Source: Streptomyces gilvus (GTDB lineage Bacteria > Actinomycetota > Actinomycetes > Streptomycetales > Streptomycetaceae). From it: 64,000 nucleotides of DNA. The stretch covers positions 265,599 through 329,598 of the forward strand of contig NZ_JAKWBE010000005.1 of assembly GCF_022513565.1 (NCBI RefSeq), given 5' to 3'. Made by a program: the position numbers and the translations under genes. The notes under the pieces are model-generated. The model saw only the letters and a list, made by a program, of their open reading frames with translations, was not told the origin of the DNA and searched no databases. This document shows, in pieces, positions 9,227-16,974 of this stretch (its first letter is position 1; every line of letters starts with the position of its first letter).

Positions 9227-10555
9227 TCAGAAGTCCCACCCGTCGTCCTCGGCCTCGTCCTTGACGGGCTCGGGGGACGCGAACGACTCGCCGACCATGC
9301 CCGCGGTGAGCGTGGTGCCGTCGCTGGGGTCGATCAGGATGAACGAACCGGTGCGGCGGGAGTCGGCGTAGGAGTCCACCGGCAGCGGCTCCGCGGTGCG
9401 GATCTTCACCCGGCCGATGTCGTTGGCGACGAGCTGTCCCGGGTGCGGGTGCAGGGACAGGTCGTCGAGCGTGAGCCGGGACGGGATGTCCTTGACGATC
9501 GCCTTGACCGTGCGGGTGCCGTGCTTGAGCAGCACCCGGTGGTTGACGGTCAGCGCCTGGTCGGCGACGTGGCAGACGGTCGCCTCGATGTCCTGCGTGG
9601 TCGCCGGGGCGTCCTTGCTGGGCACGATCAGGTCGCCGCGCGAGATGTCGACGTCGTCCTCCAGCAGGATCGTCACCGACTGCGTCGTCCAGGCGACGTC
9701 GACGGGCTCGCCGAGCAGGTCGATGCCGGAGATGCGGGAGGCGCGGCCCGAGGGCAGCACGGTCACGGCCTCGCCGACGCGGAACGAACCGGCGGCGATC
9801 TGACCGGCGTAACCGCGGTAGTCGGGGTGCTCGGCGGTCTGCGGCCGGATCACGTACTGCACGGGCAGCCGGGCGTGGCAGTGGCTGAGGTCATGGCTCA
9901 CGGGAACGCTTTCCAGGTGTTCCAGGACCGTCGGGCCGCCGTACCAGTCCATGTTCGCCGACGGCTCCACCACGTTGTCGCCGGCCAGTGCGGAGATCGG
10001 GATCGCGGTGACCTCGGGGACGCCGAGTTCGGTCGCGTACGCCGTGAACTCCTCGGCGATCGCGGCGAAGACGGTTTCCCGGTATTCGACCAGGTCCATC
10101 TTGTTGACCGCGAGCACCACGTGCGGCACGCGCAGCAGCGCGGCGATCGCCGCGTGCCGGCGGGTCTGCTCGACCACGCCGTTGCGGGCGTCCACGAGGA
10201 TCACCGTCAGCTCGGCCGTCGAGGCACCGGTGACCATGTTGCGCGTGTACTGCACATGGCCCGGCGTGTCGGCGAGGATGAACCGCCGCTTCGGCGTGGC
10301 GAAGTAGCGGTAGGCTACGTCGATGGTGATGCCCTGCTCGCGTTCGGCCCGCAGACCGTCCGTCAGCAGCGCGAGATCGGGGGCCTCCTGGCCGCGGTTG
10401 CGGGAGGCGTGCTCGACGGCCTCCAGCTGGTCGGCCAGCACCGACTTGGAGTCGTGCAGCAGCCGTCCCACGAGCGTGGACTTGCCGTCGTCGACCGAAC
10501 CGGCCGTCGCGAACCGCAGCAGGGTGGTCTCGGAGAGTTCCGTGGTCGTGGTCAT
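9227..10555 (-). CDS. cysN: Sulfate adenylyltransferase GTPase subunit
   Basis: A 442-residue translation-factor-like GTPase: G1 GSVDDGKS (19-26), G3 DTPGH (96-100) and G4 NKMD (151-154), followed by two beta-barrel domains. With CysD it forms ATP sulfurylase, which makes adenosine 5'-phosphosulfate (APS) from sulfate and ATP while hydrolysing GTP. The C-terminus stops after the barrels, so there is no fused APS kinase, consistent with the separate cysC gene. Its ATG lies 2 bases after the cysD stop. 233 bases separate it from the ssuA start. Confidence 0.95.
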   Translation of the reverse strand: MTTTTELSETTLLRFATAGSVDDGKSTLVGRLLHDSKSVLADQLEAVEHASRNRGQEAPDLALLTDGLRAEREQGITIDVAYRYFATPKRRFILADTPGHVQYTRNMVTGASTAELTVILVDARNGVVEQTRRHAAIAALLRVPHVVLAVNKMDLVEYRETVFAAIAEEFTAYATELGVPEVTAIPISALAGDNVVEPSANMDWYGGPTVLEHLESVPVSHDLSHCHARLPVQYVIRPQTAEHPDYRGYAGQIAAGSFRVGEAVTVLPSGRASRISGIDLLGEPVDVAWTTQSVTILLEDDVDISRGDLIVPSKDAPATTQDIEATVCHVADQALTVNHRVLLKHGTRTVKAIVKDIPSRLTLDDLSLHPHPGQLVANDIGRVKIRTAEPLPVDSYADSRRTGSFILIDPSDGTTLTAGMVGESFASPEPVKDEAEDDGWDF

Positions 10556-10557
10556 GG

Positions 10558-11493
10558 CTAGAAGTACCCCTCGCGCTTGCGGTCTTCCATCGCGGCCTCG
10601 GACAGCTTGTCGTCGGCGCGGGTGGCGCCCCGCTCGGTCAGCCGGGACGCGGCGATCTCCGCGATGACCTGCTCCAGCGTCACCGCGTCCGAGTCCACCG
10701 CGCCCGTGCAGGACATGTCACCGACGGTCCGGTAGCGCACGAGCCGCTTCTCGACGCTCTCGCCGTCCTTCGGGCCGCCCCACTCGCCGGCGGTCAGCCA
10801 CATGCCGTTACGGCTGAACACCTCCCGCTCGTGCGCGAAGTAGATCTCCGGCAGCTCGATGCCCTCACGGGCGATGTACTGCCACACGTCCAGCTCGGTC
10901 CAGTTGGACAGCGGGAACACCCGCACGTGCTCGCCGGGCGCGTGCCGGCCGTTGTACAGGTTCCACAGCTCGGGGCGCTGGCGGCGCGGGTCCCACTGGG
11001 AGAACTCGTCCCGCAGCGAGAACACCCGCTCCTTCGCGCGGGCCTTCTCCTCGTCCCGGCGCCCTCCGCCGAAGACCGCGTCGAACCGCTCCGCCTGGAT
11101 CTTCTCCGTCAGCGGCAGCGTCTGCAGCGGGTTGCGGGTGCCGTCCGGACGCTCCTTGAGCACACCCCGGTCGATGTAGTCCTGTACGGAAGCCACATGG
11201 AGACGCAGCCCATGTGCGGCCACCACACGGTCCCGGTACTCGAGGACCTCGGGGAAGTTGTGTCCGGTGTCCACATGCAGCAGCGAGAAGGGCACACCGG
11301 CCGGCGCGAACGCCTTCAGCGCCAGGTGCAGCATGAGGATGGAGTCCTTGCCGCCGGAGAACAGGATCACCGGCCGCTCGAACTCGCCCGCCACCTCACG
11401 GAAGATGTGCACCGCCTCCGACTCCAGCGCGTCCAGGTGCGACAGCGCGTACGGGGCGTCCGTCCCCTCGTGCACGGATGCGACGGTCGTCAT
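10558..11493 (-). CDS. cysD: Sulfate adenylyltransferase small subunit
   Basis: A 311-residue PP-loop ATP pyrophosphatase with SGGKDS at residues 46-51, then LLHVDTGHNFPEVLEYRD and the GGRRDEEKARAKER segment that characterises CysD. It forms the adenylyl-transfer half of ATP sulfurylase with CysN. The start at 11493 is fixed by the ATGA overlap with the cysC stop; the frame continues open far upstream but that part is the antisense of no conserved protein. Confidence 0.95.
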   Translation of the reverse strand: MTTVASVHEGTDAPYALSHLDALESEAVHIFREVAGEFERPVILFSGGKDSILMLHLALKAFAPAGVPFSLLHVDTGHNFPEVLEYRDRVVAAHGLRLHVASVQDYIDRGVLKERPDGTRNPLQTLPLTEKIQAERFDAVFGGGRRDEEKARAKERVFSLRDEFSQWDPRRQRPELWNLYNGRHAPGEHVRVFPLSNWTELDVWQYIAREGIELPEIYFAHEREVFSRNGMWLTAGEWGGPKDGESVEKRLVRYRTVGDMSCTGAVDSDAVTLEQVIAEIAASRLTERGATRADDKLSEAAMEDRKREGYF

Positions 11494-12050
11494 GCCAGTC
11501 CCCTCTCGGTGAGCAGCGCGTGGACCGCGGCCGCGGACTCCTGGACGGTCTGGTGCTGCGACTCGATGCGCAGATCCGGCGACTCGGGCTCCTCGTACGG
11601 GTCGTCCACACCCGTCAGCCCGGTCAGCTCGCCCGCCGCCTGCTTGGCGTACAGACCCTTCACATCGCGTACGGAGCACACCTCGACCGGGGTCGCCACA
11701 TGCACCTCGACGTACGGCGCCCCGCTCTCCTGGTGCCGCTTGCGGACCGCGTCGCGGCTGTCGGCGTACGGCGCGATGACCGGGACCAGCGCCTTGACGC
11801 CGTTGCGGGCGAGCAGTTCGGCGAGGAAACCGATGCGCTGCACGTTGGTGTGCCGGTCCTCGCGGCTGAAGCCGAGGCCCGCGGAGATGAACTCGCGGAT
11901 CTCGTCGCCGTCGAGCACCTCGACGCGATGGCCCTCGGCGCGCAGCCGGCCGGCCAGTTCGTACGCGATGGTGGTCTTGCCGGCACTCGGCAGACCCGTG
12001 AGCCAGACGGTGGCTCCGGTCGTCACCTGCAACTCCTCGGTCGTCGTCAT
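11490..12050 (-). CDS. cysC: Adenylylsulfate kinase
   Basis: A 186-residue P-loop kinase: Walker A GLPSAGKT at 19-26, the DGDEIRE APS-binding loop and the LGFSREDRHTNVQRI signature. It phosphorylates APS to PAPS. The reductase next door has the cysteine pairs of APS-specific enzymes, so PAPS made here may serve mainly sulfotransferases rather than reduction; this is inference. The start overlaps the cysH stop (ATGA), and the stop overlaps the cysD start. Confidence 0.95.
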   Translation of the reverse strand: MTTTEELQVTTGATVWLTGLPSAGKTTIAYELAGRLRAEGHRVEVLDGDEIREFISAGLGFSREDRHTNVQRIGFLAELLARNGVKALVPVIAPYADSRDAVRKRHQESGAPYVEVHVATPVEVCSVRDVKGLYAKQAAGELTGLTGVDDPYEEPESPDLRIESQHQTVQESAAAVHALLTERGLA

Positions 12051-12757
12051 TCGTGCAGCCCGCACTCGGTCTTGGCCCGGCCCGCCCAGCGCCCGGCCCG
12101 CGCGTCCTCGCCCTCAAGGACCCGGCGGGTGCAGGGGGCGCAGCCCACGGAGGCGTAGCCGTCCATCAGCAACGGGTTGGTCAGCACGCCGTGTTCGGCC
12201 ACGTAGGCGTCCACGTCGTCCTGGCTCCAGCGGGCGATCGGCGAGATCTTGACCTTCTGCCGCTTCTCGTCCCACCCGACGACCGGGGTGTTCGCCCGGG
12301 TCGGGGACTCGTCACGGCGCAGACCGGTCGCCCAGGCCGTGTAGTGCGCGAGGCCCTGCTCCAGCGGCTGGACCTTGCGCAGTTTGCAGCACAGGTCGGG
12401 GTCGCGGTCGTGCAGCTTCGGGCCGTACTCCGCGTCCTGCTCGGCGACCGTCTGACGGGGGGTGAGGGTGATGACGTTGACGTCCATCACCGCCTCGACC
12501 GCGTCACGGGTGCCGATGGTCTCCGGGAAGTGGTAACCGGTGTCGAGGAACACGACGTCGACACCGGGCATCGCGCGGGAGGCGAGGTGGGCGACCACCG
12601 CGTCCTCCATCGACGAGGTCACGCAGAAACGCTTCCCGAAGGTTTCCGCGGCCCACTGGAGGATCTCCAGCGCGGAGGCGTCCTCCAGGTCGCGGCCCGC
12701 CTGCTCGGCGAGCGCCTTGAGCTGCTCGGTCGTACGGTCTTCCGTCACGGCGTTCAT
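12047..12757 (-). CDS. cysH: Phosphoadenylyl/adenylyl-sulfate reductase
   Basis: A 236-residue PP-loop reductase. Cys pairs at 123-124 (CC) and 206/209 (CAPC) are those that bind a [4Fe-4S] cluster in APS-type reductases, and the C-terminal ECGLHE supplies the catalytic cysteine (232) that carries the thiosulfonate intermediate before thioredoxin reduction. This points to APS as the preferred substrate. The ATG at 12757 overlaps the stop of the small zinc-ribbon gene (ATGA). Confidence 0.93.
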   Translation of the reverse strand: MNAVTEDRTTEQLKALAEQAGRDLEDASALEILQWAAETFGKRFCVTSSMEDAVVAHLASRAMPGVDVVFLDTGYHFPETIGTRDAVEAVMDVNVITLTPRQTVAEQDAEYGPKLHDRDPDLCCKLRKVQPLEQGLAHYTAWATGLRRDESPTRANTPVVGWDEKRQKVKISPIARWSQDDVDAYVAEHGVLTNPLLMDGYASVGCAPCTRRVLEGEDARAGRWAGRAKTECGLHE

Positions 12758-12933
12758 ATCTGGTCTCCCCCTGCGTCGGAGTGCTGAAGGCCCCGGGCGA
12801 GCAGCCCGAGGAACTTCAACTGGAAGGCCCGGTTGCACGCCGCGCATTCCCAGGCGCCGTGGCCCTGTTCGGCCGGACGCAGATCCTCGTCGCCGCAGTA
12901 GGGGCAGTAGAAGGGGGCGGCCCGCTCGCTCAC
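12754..12933 (-). CDS. Small double-CxxC zinc-ribbon protein in the sulfur operon
   Basis: A 59-residue ORF with a GTG start that overlaps the sulfite reductase stop (GTGA) and a TGA that overlaps the cysH start (ATGA), so it is locked into the operon by translational coupling on both sides. It has two CxxC pairs, FYCPYCGDEDLRP near residue 10 and WECAACNRAFQLKFLG near residue 30, which would form a rubredoxin-like or zinc-ribbon knuckle. A gene of this size at this position is, as far as I recall, conserved in Streptomyces. Its role is unknown; a small metal or redox partner of sulfite or APS reductase is possible but unproven. Confidence 0.85.
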   Translation of the reverse strand: MSERAAPFYCPYCGDEDLRPAEQGHGAWECAACNRAFQLKFLGLLARGLQHSDAGGDQI

Positions 12934-14627
12934 GACAGGGCCTCCTCGGAGGCGCGCGCGGCCCAGGCGGCGAACCGCTCGCCCTCTTCGCGCTCGGCCC
13001 GGAACCGCTTCAGGACCCGCTCGACGTAGTCCGGCAGCTCCTCGGACGTCACCTTCAGACCACGGACCTTGCGGCCGAAGCCGGCGTCCAGACCGAGCGC
13101 GCCGCCCAGGTGCACCTGGTAGCCCTCGACCTGCTCGCCCCGGTCGTTGAGGACCAGCTGGCCCTTGAGACCGATGTCCGCCACCTGGATACGGGCGCAG
13201 GCGTTCGGGCAGCCGTTGAGGTTGATGGTGATCGGCTCGTCGAAGTCCGGGATGCGACGCTCGAGTTCCTCGATCAGCGCGGAACCGCGCTGCTTGGTCT
13301 CGACGATGGCGAGCTTGCAGTACTCGATGCCGGTGCAGGCCATCGTGCCGCGCCGGAACGGGGACGGCTTGGCCGTGAGGTCCAGCGCCTCCAGCGCCGC
13401 GACCAGCGGCTCGACCTGCTCCTCGGCGACGTCGAGGACGATCATCTTCTGCTCGACGGTGGTGCGCACCCGGCCCGAGCCGTGGGCCTCCGCCAGGTCG
13501 GCGATCTTGGTGAGGGTGGTGCCGTCGACGCGGCCGACGCGCGGTGCGAAACCGACGTAGTAACGGCCGTCCTTCTGCCGGTGCACACCGACGTGGTCAC
13601 GCCAGCGCTGCAGCGGCTCGGCGGGCGGCGGGCCGTCGACCAGCGCGCGCTTGAGGTACTGCTCCTCCAGCACCTGCCGGAACTTCTCCGCGCCCCAGTC
13701 GGCGACCAGGAACTTCAGCCGGGCCCTGGTCCGAAGGCGCCGGTAACCGTAGTCGCGGAAGATACCGACGACACCCGCCCAGACCTCGGGGACCTCCTCC
13801 AGCGGCACCCAGGCGCCGAGCCGGACGCCGATCTTCGGGTTGGTGGACAGGCCGCCGCCGACCCACAGGTCGAACCCGGGGCCGTGCTCGGGGTGCTCGA
13901 CGCCCACGAAGGCGACGTCGTTGATCTCGTGGACCACGTCGAGGAGCGGGGAACCGGAGATCGCCGTCTTGAACTTGCGCGGCAGGTTGGAGAACTCCTT
14001 GCTGCCGATGTAACGGTTGTGGATCTCGTCGATCGCCCAGCTGCCGTCGATGATCTCGTCCTCGGCGATGCCCGCGACCGGCGAGCCGATGACGACACGC
14101 GGGCAGTCGCCGCAGGCCTCGGTGGTGGACAGCCCGACCGCCTCCAGGCGGTTCCAGATCTCCGGCACGTCCTCGATGCGGATCCAGTGCAGCTGGATGT
14201 TCTGCCGGTCGGTGATGTCCGCGCTGCCCCGCGCGAACTCCTCGGAGATCCCACCGATCACCCGCAGCTGCTGGGTGGTGAGACGGCCGCCGTCGATCCG
14301 TACCCGCAGCATGAAGTACTTGTCGTCCAGCTCCTCCGGCTCCAGGATCGCGGTCTTGCCGCCGTCGATCCCGGGCTTGCGCTGGGTGTACAGGCCCCAC
14401 CAGCGCATCCGCCCGCGCAGGTCGTTGGGGTCGATGGAGTCGAAGCCCCGCTTGGAGTAGATCGTCTCAATGCGTGTCCGCACATTGAGACCGTCGTCGT
14501 CCTTCTTGAACTGCTCGTTGCCGTTGAGCGGGGTGTGGTGCCCCATCGCCCACTGGCCCTCACCGCGGTGACGGCTCACCTTGCGGCGGACTGGCGCGGC
14601 GGCGGGCTTCTGCGGGGTGGCGGCCAT
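12930..14627 (-). CDS. sir: Ferredoxin-type sulfite/nitrite reductase
   Basis: A 565-residue siroheme reductase with two ferredoxin-like/sulfite reductase repeats. The siroheme-[4Fe-4S] ligands are visible: C431 and C437 in ACTGIEYC, C473 and C477 in NGCPNAC. It reduces sulfite to sulfide with six electrons, normally from ferredoxin. The operon context (cysH, cysDN, chelatase) decides for sulfite rather than nitrite. The ATG at 14627 has AAGGA about 11 bases upstream; a longer frame to 14693 lacks family similarity. A leader peptide gene lies 128 bases upstream. Confidence 0.93.
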   Translation of the reverse strand: MAATPQKPAAAPVRRKVSRHRGEGQWAMGHHTPLNGNEQFKKDDDGLNVRTRIETIYSKRGFDSIDPNDLRGRMRWWGLYTQRKPGIDGGKTAILEPEELDDKYFMLRVRIDGGRLTTQQLRVIGGISEEFARGSADITDRQNIQLHWIRIEDVPEIWNRLEAVGLSTTEACGDCPRVVIGSPVAGIAEDEIIDGSWAIDEIHNRYIGSKEFSNLPRKFKTAISGSPLLDVVHEINDVAFVGVEHPEHGPGFDLWVGGGLSTNPKIGVRLGAWVPLEEVPEVWAGVVGIFRDYGYRRLRTRARLKFLVADWGAEKFRQVLEEQYLKRALVDGPPPAEPLQRWRDHVGVHRQKDGRYYVGFAPRVGRVDGTTLTKIADLAEAHGSGRVRTTVEQKMIVLDVAEEQVEPLVAALEALDLTAKPSPFRRGTMACTGIEYCKLAIVETKQRGSALIEELERRIPDFDEPITINLNGCPNACARIQVADIGLKGQLVLNDRGEQVEGYQVHLGGALGLDAGFGRKVRGLKVTSEELPDYVERVLKRFRAEREEGERFAAWAARASEEALS

Positions 14628-14755
14628 GGTGGTTACGTCCTTCGGGACAGGCGGGAATTCGGCTCTGACCTGCGCGTTCGGGCGCATGGGCATACGTGCG
14701 CGGCGCTGCGCAAAAGAGAGGGAATGTCAGGAGATGTCGGGCTTCGCTGTGGCGG

Positions 14756-14839
14756 TCAGCTCGCCGGACAGATGGCGCTGGACATGCGGCCGAGGTCGAC
14801 GTGCCGCCGACTCACCAAGGCAATTCCAGTTCCAGACAT
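14756..14839 (-). CDS. Leader peptide upstream of the sulfur operon
   Basis: A 27-codon ORF ending 128 bases before the sulfite reductase start. The peptide begins MSGTGIALVSRRHVDLGR and ends MSSAICPAS with one cysteine close to the C-terminus. The SRRHVDL...SSAIC pattern matches the short actinobacterial putative leader peptides I know from in front of sulfur-metabolism genes. A likely role is cis regulation: ribosome stalling or pausing at the cysteine codon when cysteinyl-tRNA is scarce would change expression of the operon. No clear ribosome site precedes the ATG, so translation may be leaderless or weak. Confidence 0.8.
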   Translation of the reverse strand: MSGTGIALVSRRHVDLGRMSSAICPAS

Positions 14840-14861
14840 GACGGAAGCGTGTCATGGCAAT

Positions 14862-14876
14862 CTGGACACAGTCCAG
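14862..14876 (-). promoter_or_regulatory. Perfect inverted repeat upstream of the leader peptide
   Basis: CTGGAC-ACA-GTCCAG, a perfect 6-bp inverted repeat with a 3-base centre, 23-37 bases before the leader ATG. This is where a promoter-overlapping operator would be expected. The regulator is unknown. Confidence 0.45.
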
Positions 14877-14966
14877 CTTCGTCCGCCATGCGGACACCCT
14901 TGTCTCGATGGGCAAGACATGGGTGTCATCGATCACATGCTCCGCACACGGTCTTGTCCTCGCAGG

Positions 14967-15539
14967 TCAGACGGGGTATGCGCCCGGCCACGGGCCCGGT
15001 GCGGCCACCTCCGGCTGCTCCTCGACCTTGGTGTCGAAGAGCCTGAAGCCCCGCCGGAGGTAGTTGTCCATCGCGTGCTCCCCGTCCAGGCTGCACGTAT
15101 GCAACCAGACCCGCTTGGTCCCGGCCAGCCCCGGCCAGCGGTCCGCGAGGTCCCAGGCCCGGGCGACGCCGTACGACAGCAGGTGCCCGCCGACGCGCCG
15201 GCCGCGGAAGGCCGGGATGAGCCCGAAGTAAACGATCTCCACGACCCCGTCGTCCTGCGGCTCCAGCTCCACGTAACCGGCGGGCGTGCCCCGGTCGTGG
15301 GCGACCCAGGTCTCCACGCCCGGCCGCCGAAGGTGCTCCAGCCACCGCGCGTGACTCCAGCCGAGCCGGTCGATCCAGCGGATGTCGCCGCCCACGGACG
15401 CGTACAGGAAACGGCTGAACTCGGGGGAGGGCACCTCGGAGCGGACGATCCGCACGTCCCCCTCGGGCGCGGCGGCCGGCAGGAGGTCGGTCGGGGCGGT
15501 CTGCTCCAGCGACCAGGTGGTCACGGGGATGTTCGTCAT
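14967..15539 (-). CDS. GNAT-family N-acetyltransferase
   Basis: A 190-residue GNAT-fold protein. The acetyl-CoA binding strand-helix is VEIVYFGLIPAFRGRRVGGHLL (R/Q-x-x-G-x-G/A equivalent RGRRVG), and the distal YLRRGFRLFDT matches the C-terminal GNAT strand. The substrate cannot be predicted. It is read in the same direction as the sulfur operon and ends 128 bases before the leader peptide, but the leader promoter probably separates the two. Confidence 0.8.
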   Translation of the reverse strand: MTNIPVTTWSLEQTAPTDLLPAAAPEGDVRIVRSEVPSPEFSRFLYASVGGDIRWIDRLGWSHARWLEHLRRPGVETWVAHDRGTPAGYVELEPQDDGVVEIVYFGLIPAFRGRRVGGHLLSYGVARAWDLADRWPGLAGTKRVWLHTCSLDGEHAMDNYLRRGFRLFDTKVEEQPEVAAPGPWPGAYPV

Positions 15540-15552
15540 GCCCGCCAGAAAA

Positions 15553-16827
15553 TCATTCGGCCATGGATCTGTCGATCGAGCTCAGCGGCAGCGCGTACAG
15601 CATCCGCCCCGACTGGGACCAGACCTCGCCGGTCTCCTCCCAGAACGACAACGAGCCAGCCTGGCCGCCCCAGCAGTAGTGCGAGTCGTCCGAACCGCAC
15701 TCGGTGGCCCTCGCCTCCCGCCGGTCCTGCCGCCAGAGCGTGCCCCGCCCGTCTCGACTGTCGGACGGCTGGTCCAGATACCAGTCGGAGCCGTACGACA
15801 GGACACCGGTGACACCGGTCGTCTTCGACTCGTACGCCTCACTGGCGACCGCCCGCCCCTCGGCGTCGGTGGCCAGCAGGCCGGCGCGGGCCGGGTCGCT
15901 GCTGAAGGGGTAGCGCCACAGCCGGGTGTGCCGGTCGCTGTTCGCGGGCACCGCCTCGCTCGCCACCAGGCTGTCGGGCGCGGTACTGCGGTCGAGGGAG
16001 ACCGCCGCCGGACGCGGGGTGCCCCGGCCGAGCGCGTACGACCCCACGGCGGGCAGCACGTAGCGGGCCCCGTACGCCGACCAGCCGCCGCGGACCCGGC
16101 CGACCCGGTCGCTGTCCACGGAGGCCCGCTGGACGCGGCGCAGATCGTAGACATACAGGCTCTCGGCGGCGGTGACCAGCAGCTTGTCCTGGTACCAGAC
16201 CAGTCCCGAGACGGCGGAGGACAGGCCCGTGTAGTTGCGGCCGCCGTCGGTCGGCACGGCCAGCAGCGCCCAGGTGTAGGTGAGGCGGTCGGGGTCGTCG
16301 GCGTTGACGAAGGCGACCCGCGCCAGACCCGGACTGCCCGCGCGGCCGGTGTCGTGGCTCCAGCCGGAGAGGATCACCCGGTCGTCGCCCCAGTGGCCGT
16401 CGTCGTCGGCGTCCCCGGAGGTCGTCACCGCGCCGGCCCGCCAGCCGCGGGTGTCGGCGGCGTCCCAGCAGTACGCGCGCGTGGCCGCCGGTTCGACCGG
16501 CAGCGCCGAGCGGTCGGCGGTCGTGCAGTCGGCCGGGGTGCGCAGCGAGCGGTCGGTGTCCGCGAGGACGGAGCGCACCCCGACGGGTCTGCCCATCACC
16601 GAGGCGAGCCGGTCCAGGGTGGCCCGCGGGACCAGATGCTCCTGGAGCGGGAACCCGGAGGCCCGGGCCATGTCGAGCGCCTTCAGACCGCCCGGGTCCT
16701 CACTCACCGTGGCCTGCGAGGCGCTGATCATGGTGGCGGCCGCGGTGAGCGCGAGAGCGGTCCCGGCCAGGAAAGCGCGCAGCGCGCGGCCACGCTTCTG
16801 CCGACGGTGCCTGCCACGACTCTTCAT
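15553..16827 (-). CDS. Secreted protein of unknown function
   Basis: A 424-residue protein beginning MKSRGRHRRQKRGRALR with a hydrophobic core (AFLAGTALALTAAATMISAS), a Sec-type signal peptide. The mature part is rich in W/Y/D motifs such as WGDDRVILSGWSHD, LVWYQDKLLVTAAESLYVYDLRRV and LYALPLSSIDRS, which alternate like the blades of a beta-propeller. Four or more cysteines (C in DCTTAD, AYCWD, TECGS, HYCWGG) could pair outside the cell. GGAGG is 4 bases before the ATG at 16827. I do not recognise the family. Confidence 0.7.
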   Translation of the reverse strand: MKSRGRHRRQKRGRALRAFLAGTALALTAAATMISASQATVSEDPGGLKALDMARASGFPLQEHLVPRATLDRLASVMGRPVGVRSVLADTDRSLRTPADCTTADRSALPVEPAATRAYCWDAADTRGWRAGAVTTSGDADDDGHWGDDRVILSGWSHDTGRAGSPGLARVAFVNADDPDRLTYTWALLAVPTDGGRNYTGLSSAVSGLVWYQDKLLVTAAESLYVYDLRRVQRASVDSDRVGRVRGGWSAYGARYVLPAVGSYALGRGTPRPAAVSLDRSTAPDSLVASEAVPANSDRHTRLWRYPFSSDPARAGLLATDAEGRAVASEAYESKTTGVTGVLSYGSDWYLDQPSDSRDGRGTLWRQDRREARATECGSDDSHYCWGGQAGSLSFWEETGEVWSQSGRMLYALPLSSIDRSMAE

Positions 16828-16974
16828 AGGTCCTCCCGAGGCGAGCCAACTGCGGCCAATGGTCCGTGTGTTGACCAAAGGCGCAGGTGGGGTGGCCCGT
16901 AGAGGGATGCTACGGCAGTCAAGGGCGGCTCGGCACGAAGACCCTGCAAATATGCGGAAGATGGTGCGTCACGG

